From assembly GCF_002803075.1 (NCBI RefSeq), contig NZ_NNBK01000007.1, positions 124,001-188,000 on the forward strand: a DNA stretch of 64,000 bases. The letters run 5' to 3'. Made by a program: the position numbers and the translations under genes. This stretch comes from Streptomyces sp. CB01373. Its GTDB lineage: Bacteria > Actinomycetota > Actinomycetes > Streptomycetales > Streptomycetaceae. The notes under the pieces are model-generated. The model was not told the DNA's origin, made no database searches, and saw nothing but the letters and a program-made list of their open reading frames with translations. Positions 17,694 to 26,022 of this stretch are shown piece by piece. The first letter of the stretch is position 1. Every line of letters starts with the position of its first letter.

Positions 17694-19322
17694 CTAAAGA
17701 CTGAGCGGGAGTGAGTCCTGTTGCCAGGACCCGTGCTCAGCCGCGTGCCCCGAACGGTGTTGGGCACACTGGTCTCCCGCTTTCGCTCTCACGTCCGGTG
17801 CAGCGGGTCGTGCCCGTTGTCCGGGGACGGAGGGGCGGGTTTCCTCACGCCCCGGGACGCCTGGTCGGGCCTGGACGGTCCGATGCCCCGCACGATCGCT
17901 CTGGTCGTGCGGGGGTGGTGCCGTCCGTCGCCGGACCGGGTGCCCCAGGGCGCGCCTGCCGATCGCCACGGCTGCCGCGTCGTGGCGGGTGGTCTTCCTG
18001 GTGTTGCTGGTGAGGGGCTTTTGCCAGTGCTGGGCGCCCCATATCGATGTGTAGGCGGGGTCCACGGAGATGATCGTCAAGCCGAGTTCGGCGGCCATGC
18101 TGACGAGCCGGGCGCGCAGCTTGCTCACGGGCATGCCGGAGATCAGCTTGCGGAACCGTTTGCGGCGGCCGTGTTTCTCCCTGGTCTTCTCCGCGCTGAA
18201 GTCCAGGTTTTCGATGCCGATGGCGAGTTTGTGCCGGGCTGCCCAGTGCAGGAGCCGGATGAGGGCGTACCGGGCCTGCGCGTCACGGTGATTGGCGGTG
18301 CCGGAGAGGTCGAAGAAGAACCTTCGGGGCTCACCACAGGGGTTGCCGTGCTGGTCGAGCCGCCAGGCGGCCAGGTGGTCGGCGTTGGTGTCCACGCCGA
18401 TCAGCCCTTTGGCGCGGGCCTGCGCCAGGGGAACGGTCTTGACCGGTGGGATGGTCCAGGAGGCGGTCAGGTACCAGCGGCCGCGCTGCACGTCTTCGTG
18501 GATGCGGTAGGCGACCGCCCGGTTGCCCGCGGCGCGGTCGGCCCGTTCGTCGCCCCGGTGGTGGAACACCACGGTGCCGGTGAGAAGGTACCGGCCGCAG
18601 GGGGCATTGGCCAGATGAGCCAGCGGGCCGGGCAGCTTGATGCTGACCTCCCCGTCAGGGGTGACGCGGATTGTCTCGTTCCCGAACCGCTTGCCCGACT
18701 CGCCGTCCGCCTGGAGAAACCGGCGCTCGGCCTGCCAACGCTCACGCCATCGGGCCTCGGTCAGGTTCGCGGTCGTGAGATTGTGCCGGGTGCCAAGCAG
18801 GCGTGCGCCGCCGCGGACCACCCGGACGCGCCCGGCCTCACGGTCGGCTCGCTCAGCAGTCAGCCGGTCCTCAAGCACGTGCAGGCGGCGGGACTTGGCG
18901 AACCACTCCCGCTTCGTCCGGTATCCGCCTGGCGCCCGCTTTGTGCCCTTCTCTCCGACCTGGAGGGACAGCCGGTGCGCAACCGTACGGACACCGGCCT
19001 CCAGGTTCTGGATGTGGGCGAGCTGGGCACGGCGGGACAGCGCCCACTGGTCGTGGGTGGCCTTGGTGATGCTCCCGGCCCAGCGGGACGACGCCTCCAG
19101 CGTCAGGGTGCGCTTTCGCTCTGCCCACTGGTCGGTGTCGTGCTCCAGACCAGCCGCACAGCGGGCCTTGAGGTCACGCCCGGCCAGCGTCCCCAAGTGG
19201 TCACCGACCAGCCTGAGCACCTTCTCCTCCTCAGCCGTGATCGCCTTGAGCCGGGTACGGACCGCGACACCGGACGGACCCGGAGCAACGAATGGCGGAT
19301 CGATCGAGCGCAGGTCAGCCAC
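17694..19322 (-). CDS. tnpB: TnpB-type RNA-guided nuclease of the IS607 element
   Basis: The 542-residue protein has the three RuvC blocks: an Asp in LIGVDTNADH (near 313), a Glu in LAIGIENLDFS (near 370) and an Asp in TTRHDAAAVAIG (near 440). The paired CxxC zinc-finger cysteines usually found between the last two blocks are absent; the region reads VDPAYTSIWGAQHWQKPL. The last 90 residues are Arg/Pro-rich and featureless. The stop lies three bases from the element edge, so the guide RNA scaffold must overlap this tail. It overlaps the tnpA end by eight bases. TnpB proteins cut DNA next to a target-adjacent motif. Confidence 0.88.
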   Translation of the reverse strand: MADLRSIDPPFVAPGPSGVAVRTRLKAITAEEEKVLRLVGDHLGTLAGRDLKARCAAGLEHDTDQWAERKRTLTLEASSRWAGSITKATHDQWALSRRAQLAHIQNLEAGVRTVAHRLSLQVGEKGTKRAPGGYRTKREWFAKSRRLHVLEDRLTAERADREAGRVRVVRGGARLLGTRHNLTTANLTEARWRERWQAERRFLQADGESGKRFGNETIRVTPDGEVSIKLPGPLAHLANAPCGRYLLTGTVVFHHRGDERADRAAGNRAVAYRIHEDVQRGRWYLTASWTIPPVKTVPLAQARAKGLIGVDTNADHLAAWRLDQHGNPCGEPRRFFFDLSGTANHRDAQARYALIRLLHWAARHKLAIGIENLDFSAEKTREKHGRRKRFRKLISGMPVSKLRARLVSMAAELGLTIISVDPAYTSIWGAQHWQKPLTSNTRKTTRHDAAAVAIGRRALGHPVRRRTAPPPHDQSDRAGHRTVQARPGVPGREETRPSVPGQRARPAAPDVRAKAGDQCAQHRSGHAAEHGSWQQDSLPLSL

Positions 19323-19914
19323 GTTCGGCGGCCTCCAGCGCAGCCTTCGCCCGGTTCTTTGCCGAGCGGCGGCCGTACAGGCGGGCGCAGAACGACGTCA
19401 GCACCTCCACCATGTCACGCACCAGGTCGTCCTCGACCTCGCCGTCGTCCAGCACCAGCAGACGACGGCCCGCCGCGGACAAGGCGGCCTCGACAAGTTC
19501 GACGTTCATCCGGCCGAGCCGGTCCTTGTGCTCCACCACCACGCAGGTCACCTGCGCGTCGGCCAGCAGACGCCGGGCCTTGGAACGGCAGCCGTTCATC
19601 CCGGAAGCGATCTCCGTCTCAACACGAACGACTCGGTGACCGGCCCTCGCCGCCCACGCCGACAGCCGGGCGACCTGGCGTTCCAGATCGGCCTTCTGAT
19701 CGTGCGAGGAGACGCGGGCATACAGTCCCAGACCGCCAATGGCCTCAGGCCCGGCGTTCGTATCGATGTTCACCAGGATCGTGCGTGGCCCGACCCTCTG
19801 AGCCGGTACCGGCAACGTCCCCTCACGGAACCAGCGATACGCGGTCTGCGGATGCACGCCCTGCGTCCTCGCCCATTCCGTCAGATTCACACTCTGACAA
19901 CGGCACTCACCCAT
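19315..19914 (-). CDS. tnpA: IS607-type serine recombinase TnpA
   Basis: The 199-residue protein starts with a MerR-like helix-turn-helix (LTEWARTQGVHPQTAYRWFR), followed by a small serine-recombinase catalytic domain. The nucleophile lies in LYARVSSHDQKADLERQV and the conserved Arg/Asp region in VVVEHKDRLGR. This order, DNA-binding domain before the catalytic domain, defines IS607 TnpA. GTG 19890 is an alternative start that fits the HTH alignment better. All catalytic landmarks are present, so the element may still be active. Confidence 0.9.
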   Translation of the reverse strand: MGECRCQSVNLTEWARTQGVHPQTAYRWFREGTLPVPAQRVGPRTILVNIDTNAGPEAIGGLGLYARVSSHDQKADLERQVARLSAWAARAGHRVVRVETEIASGMNGCRSKARRLLADAQVTCVVVEHKDRLGRMNVELVEAALSAAGRRLLVLDDGEVEDDLVRDMVEVLTSFCARLYGRRSAKNRAKAALEAAERG

Positions 19915-19937
19915 ACATGGTTACGCTCACTTACCCG

Positions 19938-20394
19938 ACTTGGAGGGCCAGCAGGTGAAGACCCCGACGACACGTACTCCGTCCTCACGAAAACGTCCGG
20001 CGAGTTCATCGTCGGCATCGAGCAGTTCGGGCCGGTGGAGTTCCGCTTCACCGACGCCGAGGGCCGGGAGGCCGGCACCGCCGGCGCCCGTGGACTCGTC
20101 AAGACCCGGCAGCTGAGCCTCCGGACGGAGCAGGGACGCCAACTCCTTCTGACGCGGCCGGGTCTCCTGCACGCCGAATGGCATCTCACGGAGACCGATC
20201 CGGAAGAGAGCCCGGCGCCGGAGACCTTCGGCCGGGTCACGGTGAGCACCATCGACTCGTGGATCGGGTTGCAGCAGTACGTGGTCGAGATGGACCCTCG
20301 CCTGGACGCCTCCGAACGGCGGACCGTCGTCGCCTCGGTCGTCTGTCTGCACCTGCTCCGCCGGCCTCCTGGTGGCATCGCCACGCCGGCGTGA
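19938..20394 (+). pseudogene. 3' part of the gene split by the IS607-type element
   Basis: The frame continues after the element as LGGPAGEDPDDTYSVLTKTS and runs 150 codons to TGA 20392. It is rich in beta-strand residues, and the last helix reads DASERRTVVASVVCLHLLRR. It has no start signal of its own. Together with 17554-17690 it makes a protein of about 196 residues. I do not know the function; the C-terminal helix pattern is like that of scramblase-like proteins. Confidence 0.75.
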
Positions 20395-20555
20395 GAGGGG
20401 CCCTGGTGCTGTGTCCGGGACGGTTCGTGGATGTCCTGTTGACCAAGGCGCCGACCCCGAAGCCAGTGCGTCGCCCTGATCATGCAGCGCCTGGCCGACG
20501 CCGCCACCCCGGAAGACCTCCGTCAGGGTAGCTCGTGAGCTGATTTCGAACCTTC

Positions 20556-21131
20556 TCAGGCGAACTGGTCCTGCTCCGTGAGCTGTTGGGCAGTGCCTGC
20601 CATTTCTGCGGTGAGGGCCCAGCGCTCGTGGTCTCTCCATTCGCCATTGATGAACTGGAAGGCGGTCGAGTAGCCCTCGCGCTGGAACCCCAGCCGTTGG
20701 ATCAGCTTCAGGGAGGCAGTGTTGTCGGGCTGGATGTTCGCCTCGAGCCGGTGCAGCCCAAGTTCGCCGAAGGCATGCTGGATGACGAGCCACAGTCCTT
20801 CGGTCATGTAGCCGCGACCGGTCGTGGAGGCGTATGCGGTGTAGCCCAGGGTTCCGTTCTGGAGGGCGCCTCGGACAATGTTGTTGATGTTGGCGCCGCC
20901 GACGATTGCGTCGGTGTCGCGAAGGCAGATCACGAAGCCTGCGTGCGTGGGCTGTTCCAACCGCTTGAGGTAGGCGTCGAACGCCTCCTCCGTGTGGTCG
21001 CGGGCACCAAGCCAGCGGTGGAGCATGTCGGCGCTGTCCTGAGCCAGCGCTGTCAACTCGTCGTAGTCCTGGCGACGGACGTGGCGAACAGCCACTCGCG
21101 GCCCTTGCAGGAGGTGGCTGGTGGTTGGCAT
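20556..21131 (-). CDS. GNAT family N-acetyltransferase, RimJ/RimL type
   Basis: The 191-residue protein has the Acetyltransf_3 pattern: GFVICLRDTDAIVGGANINN (strands 2-4), the acetyl-CoA pyrophosphate loop in STTGRGYMTEGL (near 110), and the C-terminal ANIQPDNTASLKLIQRLGF that closes the fold. RimJ-like enzymes acetylate protein N-termini or small molecules such as aminoglycosides or tabtoxin; the target is unknown. ATG 21131 lacks a strong ribosome binding site. It is convergent with the gene split by the IS607 element. Confidence 0.9.
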   Translation of the reverse strand: MPTTSHLLQGPRVAVRHVRRQDYDELTALAQDSADMLHRWLGARDHTEEAFDAYLKRLEQPTHAGFVICLRDTDAIVGGANINNIVRGALQNGTLGYTAYASTTGRGYMTEGLWLVIQHAFGELGLHRLEANIQPDNTASLKLIQRLGFQREGYSTAFQFINGEWRDHERWALTAEMAGTAQQLTEQDQFA

Positions 21132-21189
21132 CCAGGGATTTTATGCAATCGACTTCTTCGACGCGCCACTGCCTCGGGCCTGAACGACC

Positions 21190-21453
21190 GGAGTGACACC
21201 GGTGGGCCGAGTGGGGCCTGTTGCTCGCCAGAACCAGCCCTACGTCGAACGCGCGCCGTGGGCGGTCCTGGCGCCCGCCGCCGTGCTCGCCCTGCTCGGC
21301 GCGCTGGCCGTCACGGCGGCGGGCGGGGTACGGCTGCCCCGGCCCGTGCGGAGGCCGAAACGCCCGGCCCCGCGGGCCGCCGTGACCGAACCGGCCGCAC
21401 CGCGGGCCGAGCCGCCCACTGTCCTGACCTCCTCCCGCGCCGACGTCCCCTGA
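21190..21453 (+). pseudogene. Decayed C-terminus of a DppC-like ABC permease
   Basis: Read with two frame changes, the sequence gives GVTPVG, then AEWGLLLA (frame of 21206), then NQPYVERAPWAVLAPAAVLA (frame of 21232). This is the family C-terminal pattern, as in the intact permease at 4959-5852. Two bases are missing before AEW and one before NQP, so the outer frames match again. All earlier helices are lost. The tail after the last helix is long and Pro/Arg-rich. It ends 16 bases before the MFS gene. Confidence 0.6.
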
Positions 21454-21469
21454 CGTACTTGACCTCTTG

Positions 21470-22747
21470 GTGGCCGACGTGTTCTCCCGCCTCCTGACCA
21501 AGCGCCCCAGCACCGGCGGCAGGCCGCCGCACGAACGCGCCCGGAAGCGTCTCTCGCCACTGCTGCGGCTGCTGATACTGACCCAACTCGCCTTCAGCAT
21601 CGGTTTCTTCGCCGTACTGCCGTTTCTCGCCGACCATCTCGGCACAGCCATCGGCATGGCGGGCTGGACGGTCGGCTTCGTGCTGGGCCTCAGAACCTTC
21701 AGCCAGCAGGGCCTGTTCGTGGTCGGCGGGCGGCTCGTCGACCGGCACGGCGTGCGGCCGGTCGTCCTGGTGGGCTGCGTGCTGCGGATCGCCGGGTTCG
21801 TCTGGCTGGGGTTCGCCGAGGAGACCTGGGCGGTCATCGGCGCGGTGCTGCTGATCGGCTTCGCCGCCGCACTGTTCTCCCCGGCCGTGGAGTCGGAGGT
21901 GGCGCGGCAGGCGGTGCTGTGGGAAGACCAGGGCAACGGCTCCCGCACCAGGGTCCTGGCCCTGTTCTCCGCCGCGGGCCAGGCCGGTGCCTTCGTCGGT
22001 CCGTTGCTCGGCGGCCTGCTGCTCGCCGTGGACTTCCGCACCGCCTGCCTCGCCGGCGCCGGGGTCTTCGTGCTCGTCCTCGCGGGGCACGCGTGGCTGA
22101 TGCCCCGGCACATCCCCGGCCGAGTGCGGTCGCGGGAGGGGGGCGGAGTAGGCGAGTTGCTGCGCCACCGCCGCTTCCTGGCGCTGTGCTGCGCGTACGG
22201 GAGCTACCTGCTCGCCTACAACCAGCTCTACCTCGCCCTGCCGGACGAGGTGGAGCGAGCGACGGGTTCACAGGCTCCGCTGTCCTGGCTGTTCGCCCTG
22301 TCGTCCCTGCTGGTCGTCATCGCGCAGCTCCCGGTCACCGGGTGGGCGAGCGACCGGCTCGGCCTGCGCCGCTCCATGGCCGCCGGGCTGCTGCTGGTCG
22401 CTGCCGGGTTCGCGGTCGTGGCGGCGGCGCGCCCGGCGGGCTGGACGGGCCTCGTGGGTCTGCTGCCGGCCGCCGGGTACGTCGTCCTGCTCACCCTCGG
22501 CCAGATGCTGATCGTGCCCGCCGCCCGCGCGTGGGTGCCCGACCTCGCCGAAGAGGGCCGCATCGGCCTCTACACGGGGGCGCTGTCCTCCGTCTCCGGC
22601 CTGATCGTGCTCATCGGCAGCTCGGCCACCGGATCCCTGCTCGACATGGGGCTTTCGCCCGCCGTGCCGTGGCTGCTCCTCGCCGCCGTGCCGGCACTCG
22701 CCGTGGCACTGCTGCCGCGCGGGCCGGAGCCCGCGCGGGTCCGATGA
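21470..22747 (+). CDS. MFS transporter
   Basis: About 425 residues with twelve hydrophobic segments. The MFS motif A loop is visible in GGRLVDRHGVRPVV after helix 2 and again as GWASDRLGLRRS after helix 8, so this is a drug-exporter type of antiporter. GTG 21470 is the likely start (TTG 21467 and GTG 21479 are alternatives); no good ribosome binding site is visible because the upstream gene is a decayed permease. In metallophore systems a DppC-type importer is often next to an MFS exporter, so this may be the surviving half of such a system; this is inference. Confidence 0.87.
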   Translation: MADVFSRLLTKRPSTGGRPPHERARKRLSPLLRLLILTQLAFSIGFFAVLPFLADHLGTAIGMAGWTVGFVLGLRTFSQQGLFVVGGRLVDRHGVRPVVLVGCVLRIAGFVWLGFAEETWAVIGAVLLIGFAAALFSPAVESEVARQAVLWEDQGNGSRTRVLALFSAAGQAGAFVGPLLGGLLLAVDFRTACLAGAGVFVLVLAGHAWLMPRHIPGRVRSREGGGVGELLRHRRFLALCCAYGSYLLAYNQLYLALPDEVERATGSQAPLSWLFALSSLLVVIAQLPVTGWASDRLGLRRSMAAGLLLVAAGFAVVAAARPAGWTGLVGLLPAAGYVVLLTLGQMLIVPAARAWVPDLAEEGRIGLYTGALSSVSGLIVLIGSSATGSLLDMGLSPAVPWLLLAAVPALAVALLPRGPEPARVR

Positions 22748-22931
22748 CGACGGCCAGGATCCGCTCATCCCCGGCACGGTCGAGCTGAGCCGGACGAGCC
22801 AAGTGCTACGGCAGCATCGCCGTACTGGAGGTCGGGGCCACCGACGCCCCTGAAGCGCGTACGGGCAAGCCGCCCACGCCACCGATGATGCCGCCGTCAG
22901 GCGGGGCGCGTCGGGCTGCCCCGGGTGCTTG

Positions 22932-23804
22932 TCATGTCAGCCCCTCCTCCCGGAACCGGGCGATCCATTCCGACGTGGCTCCGATCCCGCCGAAGGTGTA
23001 GAAGTGCACCTTCACCACCCCGTGACGCCCGGCGTCGTAGCCCTCGGCCAGGGCGCGCAGGAAGCGGTCGGGGCCGGCCGTGCCCATGAGGTTGGTCAGG
23101 GAGAAGCCGTACTTCTTGGTGATGGAGGCGCTGGTGCCGACGCCGAAGCGGGCGGCGTACGTGATGAGTCGCTTGATGCCGGCCGGTCCGGGCACACCGA
23201 TGCGGATCGGCAGGCCGACGCCTCGCGTGCGTGTCCCCTCCAGCCAGGCCAGCACGGGGTCGACGTCGAAGCCGAACTGCGTGATGACGTCGCCCGCCAA
23301 CCGCTGTGCTCCCAGCGCCGCGTGCTTGTCCGCCATAGCGGACCACAGCACGTGGTCCGCTATGGCCGGGTGGCCTTCCGGGTAGCCGCTGATCCCGGCG
23401 TGGCGCACCCCGTAGTGCTGGAGCAGTCCGGTGCGGATGACGGCCAGGGCGTCCTCGTAGGGGCCTTCGGCACGGACGGGGTCCCCACCGACGACGAACA
23501 CATTCTCCACGGTTCCGTCGTCGCGCAGACCGGCCAGGAACCGTTCCAGATCGGTCCGTGACCTCAGGCGGCGGGCGGAGATGTGCGGTACCGGAACGAA
23601 GCCGAGCCGCTCGACCGCGCGGGCGGCCGCCAGACGCGTCGCCAGGTCCTCGTGGGCGAGGAACGTGATGTTGATGCGGGTGCCCGGCGGGATCGCGGGG
23701 TGGGCTTCCTCCAGTTTCGGGATGTCCTTGCCCGTCATCTCGAGGGAGAAGTCCTCCAGCAGCGATGTGCCCACCGCCGCCAAAGCCGTGGATCCGGGAT
23801 TCAT
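22932..23804 (-). CDS. Methylenetetrahydrofolate reductase family protein
   Basis: The 290-residue TIM barrel has the MetF-like opening LEDFSLEMTGKDIPKLEEA, the FVPVPHISARR strand, VFVVGGDP (flavin/folate loop) and AGISGYPEGHP. These are characteristic of the FAD-dependent methylene-THF reductase superfamily. It is not next to metE, metH or serine-hydroxymethyltransferase genes, and the group that keeps FSLEMTGKD also includes reductases linked to demethylation of aromatic compounds, so its physiological direction is open. GAGGAGC precedes the ATG. A DevR-like box lies 223 bases upstream in the divergent spacer. Confidence 0.85.
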   Translation of the reverse strand: MNPGSTALAAVGTSLLEDFSLEMTGKDIPKLEEAHPAIPPGTRINITFLAHEDLATRLAAARAVERLGFVPVPHISARRLRSRTDLERFLAGLRDDGTVENVFVVGGDPVRAEGPYEDALAVIRTGLLQHYGVRHAGISGYPEGHPAIADHVLWSAMADKHAALGAQRLAGDVITQFGFDVDPVLAWLEGTRTRGVGLPIRIGVPGPAGIKRLITYAARFGVGTSASITKKYGFSLTNLMGTAGPDRFLRALAEGYDAGRHGVVKVHFYTFGGIGATSEWIARFREEGLT

Positions 23805-24026
23805 GGTGCTCCTCGCGGCAGGTTGGCGTCAGGCGTCGCGGCGGTGGAGGGGTGCGCGCGTGCCGGTTGAACGGCGCGGGCCGGCCGGTGGCGCGGATGC
23901 GGGGGAACCCGAGGTCCGCGTCCGGGGATGTGCCCGGTCCGGTGCCCACCGGGCCGATCATCGCAGACGGCATGACCCGGTACCGCACGCCGGGTCAAGG
24001 GCCCCGAACCGGTCCCGGCCTCTCGT

Positions 24027-24042
24027 GGGGACCAATGGCCCC
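24027..24042. promoter_or_regulatory. DevR/OsdR-like palindrome upstream of the universal stress gene
   Basis: GGGGACCAATGGCCCC is a near-perfect dyad like the dormancy-regulator boxes (GGGAC-n-GTCCC or GGGACC-n-GGCCC) found before universal stress genes in actinobacteria. It is 154 bases before the usp start, inside a 392-base divergent spacer (23805-24196) with no gene. The match is by eye. Confidence 0.5.
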
Positions 24043-24196
24043 TGGCGTCTCCCCCTTGCCAGGGCTTTCCATGGAAGCGGCGGCACCTCTCCACGCCACC
24101 GCAGGGAGGAGGCGAGGGCGATGTCCGTTCCCGCACCAGCGAGGAACAACGACCGGGCCGTACCGGGCACCGGCTCCGCAACGACCGGAGGCGGCC

Positions 24197-25075
24197 ATGT
24201 CCCGGCCCGGTGACCGCCGGCCGATCGTCGTGGGCGTCGACCCTGATCCGGCCCACCGGACGGCAGTGGCCTGGGCGGCCGAAGAGGCCGTCCGCCGGGG
24301 ACTGCCGTTGCGTCCGGTGCATGTCGAGGGCGTGCCGACCGGGGGCTACCGGCGGCACGAGGTCCCGGCGTCGTGGGAGAAGTGGAACGAGTCGCTGCAC
24401 ACGGCCGGGAGGCAAGTGCTCGGTGAGGCCACGGACTTCGTCGCGGCCCGGTACCCCCGTCTGGAGGTGGAAGCTCTGCTGGCGGAGGGCGACCCGGTGT
24501 GGGTGCTGCGCGAGCAGAGCCGCGACGCCACCGCCCTCGTGCTGGGATCACGGCATCTGAGCCGGAGGCAGGAGGTGTTCGGCTCCGCGTCGGTCGCCCT
24601 CCCGGTGATGGCCCATACGCACTGTCCTCTGGTGGTCGTCCCCGAGCCGGAACACACCCCCGAGGACCCCGGGTACTACGTCGTCGGCGTGGACGGCAGC
24701 GAACACTCCACCACCGCGGTCGACTTGGCGTTCGAGGAGGCGGCCCTGCGCGGCGCCGGGCTGCGGGCCGTGCTGGCCTGGGAGCCGGGGCCGCTGAGGA
24801 TCTTCGACGAGCACGAGCCGCAGCAGGAGTGCCGCCGGCTGCTCTCCGAGATCGTGGCGGGCCGGCACACCCGTTTCCCCGAGGTGGAGCTGCGCCACGA
24901 AGTGGTCGTCGGGCATCCGGTCCAGGTGCTCACGGAGGCCTCGTCGCACGCGCTGGGCCTGGTGGTGGGGACCCGGGGGCGGGGAGGCTTCGCGGGCATG
25001 CTGCTGGGCTCGGTCAGCCAAGGCGTGCTCCACCACGCCGGCTGCCCTGTCATCGCCGTCCCGGCACGCGGCTGA
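24197..25075 (+). CDS. Tandem-domain universal stress protein
   Basis: The 292-residue protein has two UspA domains (about 10-145 and 155-290). The second has a full ATP-binding signature, GTRGRGGFAGMLLGSVSQGV; the first has a degenerate one, LGSRHLSRRQEVFGSAS, so perhaps only one site binds ATP. GGAGG lies six bases before ATG 24197, and the longer upstream frame is discarded. Tandem Usps in Streptomyces and Mycobacterium are usually part of the hypoxia/dormancy response, which agrees with the box at 24027-24042. Confidence 0.93.
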   Translation: MSRPGDRRPIVVGVDPDPAHRTAVAWAAEEAVRRGLPLRPVHVEGVPTGGYRRHEVPASWEKWNESLHTAGRQVLGEATDFVAARYPRLEVEALLAEGDPVWVLREQSRDATALVLGSRHLSRRQEVFGSASVALPVMAHTHCPLVVVPEPEHTPEDPGYYVVGVDGSEHSTTAVDLAFEEAALRGAGLRAVLAWEPGPLRIFDEHEPQQECRRLLSEIVAGRHTRFPEVELRHEVVVGHPVQVLTEASSHALGLVVGTRGRGGFAGMLLGSVSQGVLHHAGCPVIAVPARG

Positions 25076-25154
25076 GCAGGCCGGATCACCGCGGACACCG
25101 GCTTCGGCACGGCACGGTACGGCACGGCCGGCAGCTGCTGGGTGTGACAGCTCA

Positions 25155-25943
25155 TCAGCCCGCGCACGCGCCCGTGATCACCCTGACCGCCACCAGCACG
25201 GCACTGTCGCCGAACTGCCAGACCGGCGTGACATGGCTGAAGCCCGCCTGGTGCAGCAGCTCGGTATGGCGACCCATCGTCAGGTGGCCGCCGCCCCCAC
25301 TGACGCCATGGGCCGGCCGACGCCGCTCGCGCTCGTCGAACAGGTCACCCAGTTCCGGTTCCCGGGCCGCCGCGTCCCACCAGGACCGCCAGTCCTCCTG
25401 GGGGTGGCCGCCCGTCCGTTCCGCCCGTCGGCGGGCCACGTACGCGGTGATGTCCGAGCACGGTGCTCCGTCCGGCGGGAAGTGGTCGCCGTTGACGAGG
25501 ACACCGCCGGGGCGCAGCAGTGCGGCGAGACAGCGGTATGTGCGCAGCAGCACCGGTTCGGGGAGGTAGTGCAGGGCGGTCGTCGAGACGGCGGCGTCCA
25601 GGGGGCGTTCCAGCCCGAGGGCGTCGGCCCAGCCTTCCTCCCCGATGACGGTGTCGACATAGCGGGCGGCGTCGGCGTGATGGGTTCGTCCCAGCTCCAG
25701 CAGCAGGGGGTCCATGTCGGCGGCGACGATCTCCGCGTCCGGAAGGCGGTCGGAGAGGCGAGCGGCCAGGGAGCCGGGGCCGCAGCCGAGGTCGAGCAGG
25801 AGCGGGCGGGGCCGGCCGGCCGTGACGTGCTCGACGACATCCGCGATCACGGTGAACCGCTCCTCGCGGTCCAGCGCGTACCGCTCCTGCTGCCGTTCCC
25901 AGCGCTCGACCCACGCCCTGGCCGTCGCCATGCTCACGCCCAT
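25155..25943 (-). CDS. Class I SAM-dependent methyltransferase
   Basis: About 262 residues with a standard class I fold: motif I LLLDLGCGPGSLAARL (near 50), the acidic strand EIVAADMDP, and a post-I region DAAVSTTALHYLPEPVL, then LRPGGVLVNGDHF. I set the start at ATG 25943; GTG 25955 is possible. It is on the same strand as the PLP operon, 80 bases downstream, with a Zur-like palindrome 57 bases before the start. It may act on the product of that operon or be an independent zinc-controlled gene. The substrate is unknown. Confidence 0.87.
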   Translation of the reverse strand: MGVSMATARAWVERWERQQERYALDREERFTVIADVVEHVTAGRPRPLLLDLGCGPGSLAARLSDRLPDAEIVAADMDPLLLELGRTHHADAARYVDTVIGEEGWADALGLERPLDAAVSTTALHYLPEPVLLRTYRCLAALLRPGGVLVNGDHFPPDGAPCSDITAYVARRRAERTGGHPQEDWRSWWDAAAREPELGDLFDERERRRPAHGVSGGGGHLTMGRHTELLHQAGFSHVTPVWQFGDSAVLVAVRVITGACAG

Positions 25944-25999
25944 GCCGCGCGCCACCTCTTCCGTCTCTCACCTGCCCGTGGACATCACGAATCTACAGG

Positions 26000-26014
26000 T
26001 GGAAACGGTTATCA
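26000..26014. promoter_or_regulatory. Zur-box-like 15-mer before the methyltransferase gene
   Basis: TGGAAACGGTTATCA agrees with 11 of 15 positions of the Streptomyces Zur-box TGAAAATGATTTTCA, including the outer TG and CA, the central G and the conserved A and T. The preceding bases AGG extend an 11-base string, AGGTGGAAACG (25997-26007), that recurs on the minus strand at 30138-30148 before the first gene of the PLP operon. Zur binding is inferred. Confidence 0.5.
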
Positions 26015-26022
26015 CTTGCCAT

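Larger units (their letters stand above)
17691..19937 (-). mobile_element. IS607-type insertion sequence (2,247 bp)
   Basis: It encodes a serine recombinase TnpA and a TnpB in overlapping frames on the minus strand. CCG occurs at both junctions (17688-17690 and 19935-19937), and removing 2,247 bases, a multiple of three, rebuilds an open reading frame across the site. There is no longer target duplication. This fits serine-recombinase IS607 elements, which cross over at a two-base core and do not duplicate the target. The ends lack long terminal inverted repeats. The exact core could be CG or CC within the CCG. Confidence 0.85.

Noticed and set aside
17721-19958. Plus-strand frame of 745 codons opposite tnpB and tnpA
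   Set aside because: Antisense to the two transposition genes; no motif.
20395-20555. Possible C-terminal peptide ALIMQRLADAATPEDLRQG on the plus strand
   Set aside because: About 20 residues with no start and no family I can name; could be chance.
25101-25130. GGCACGG repeats after the universal stress gene, considered as a CRISPR-like or regulatory array
   Set aside because: Only three imperfect copies without spacers; simple GC-rich repetition.
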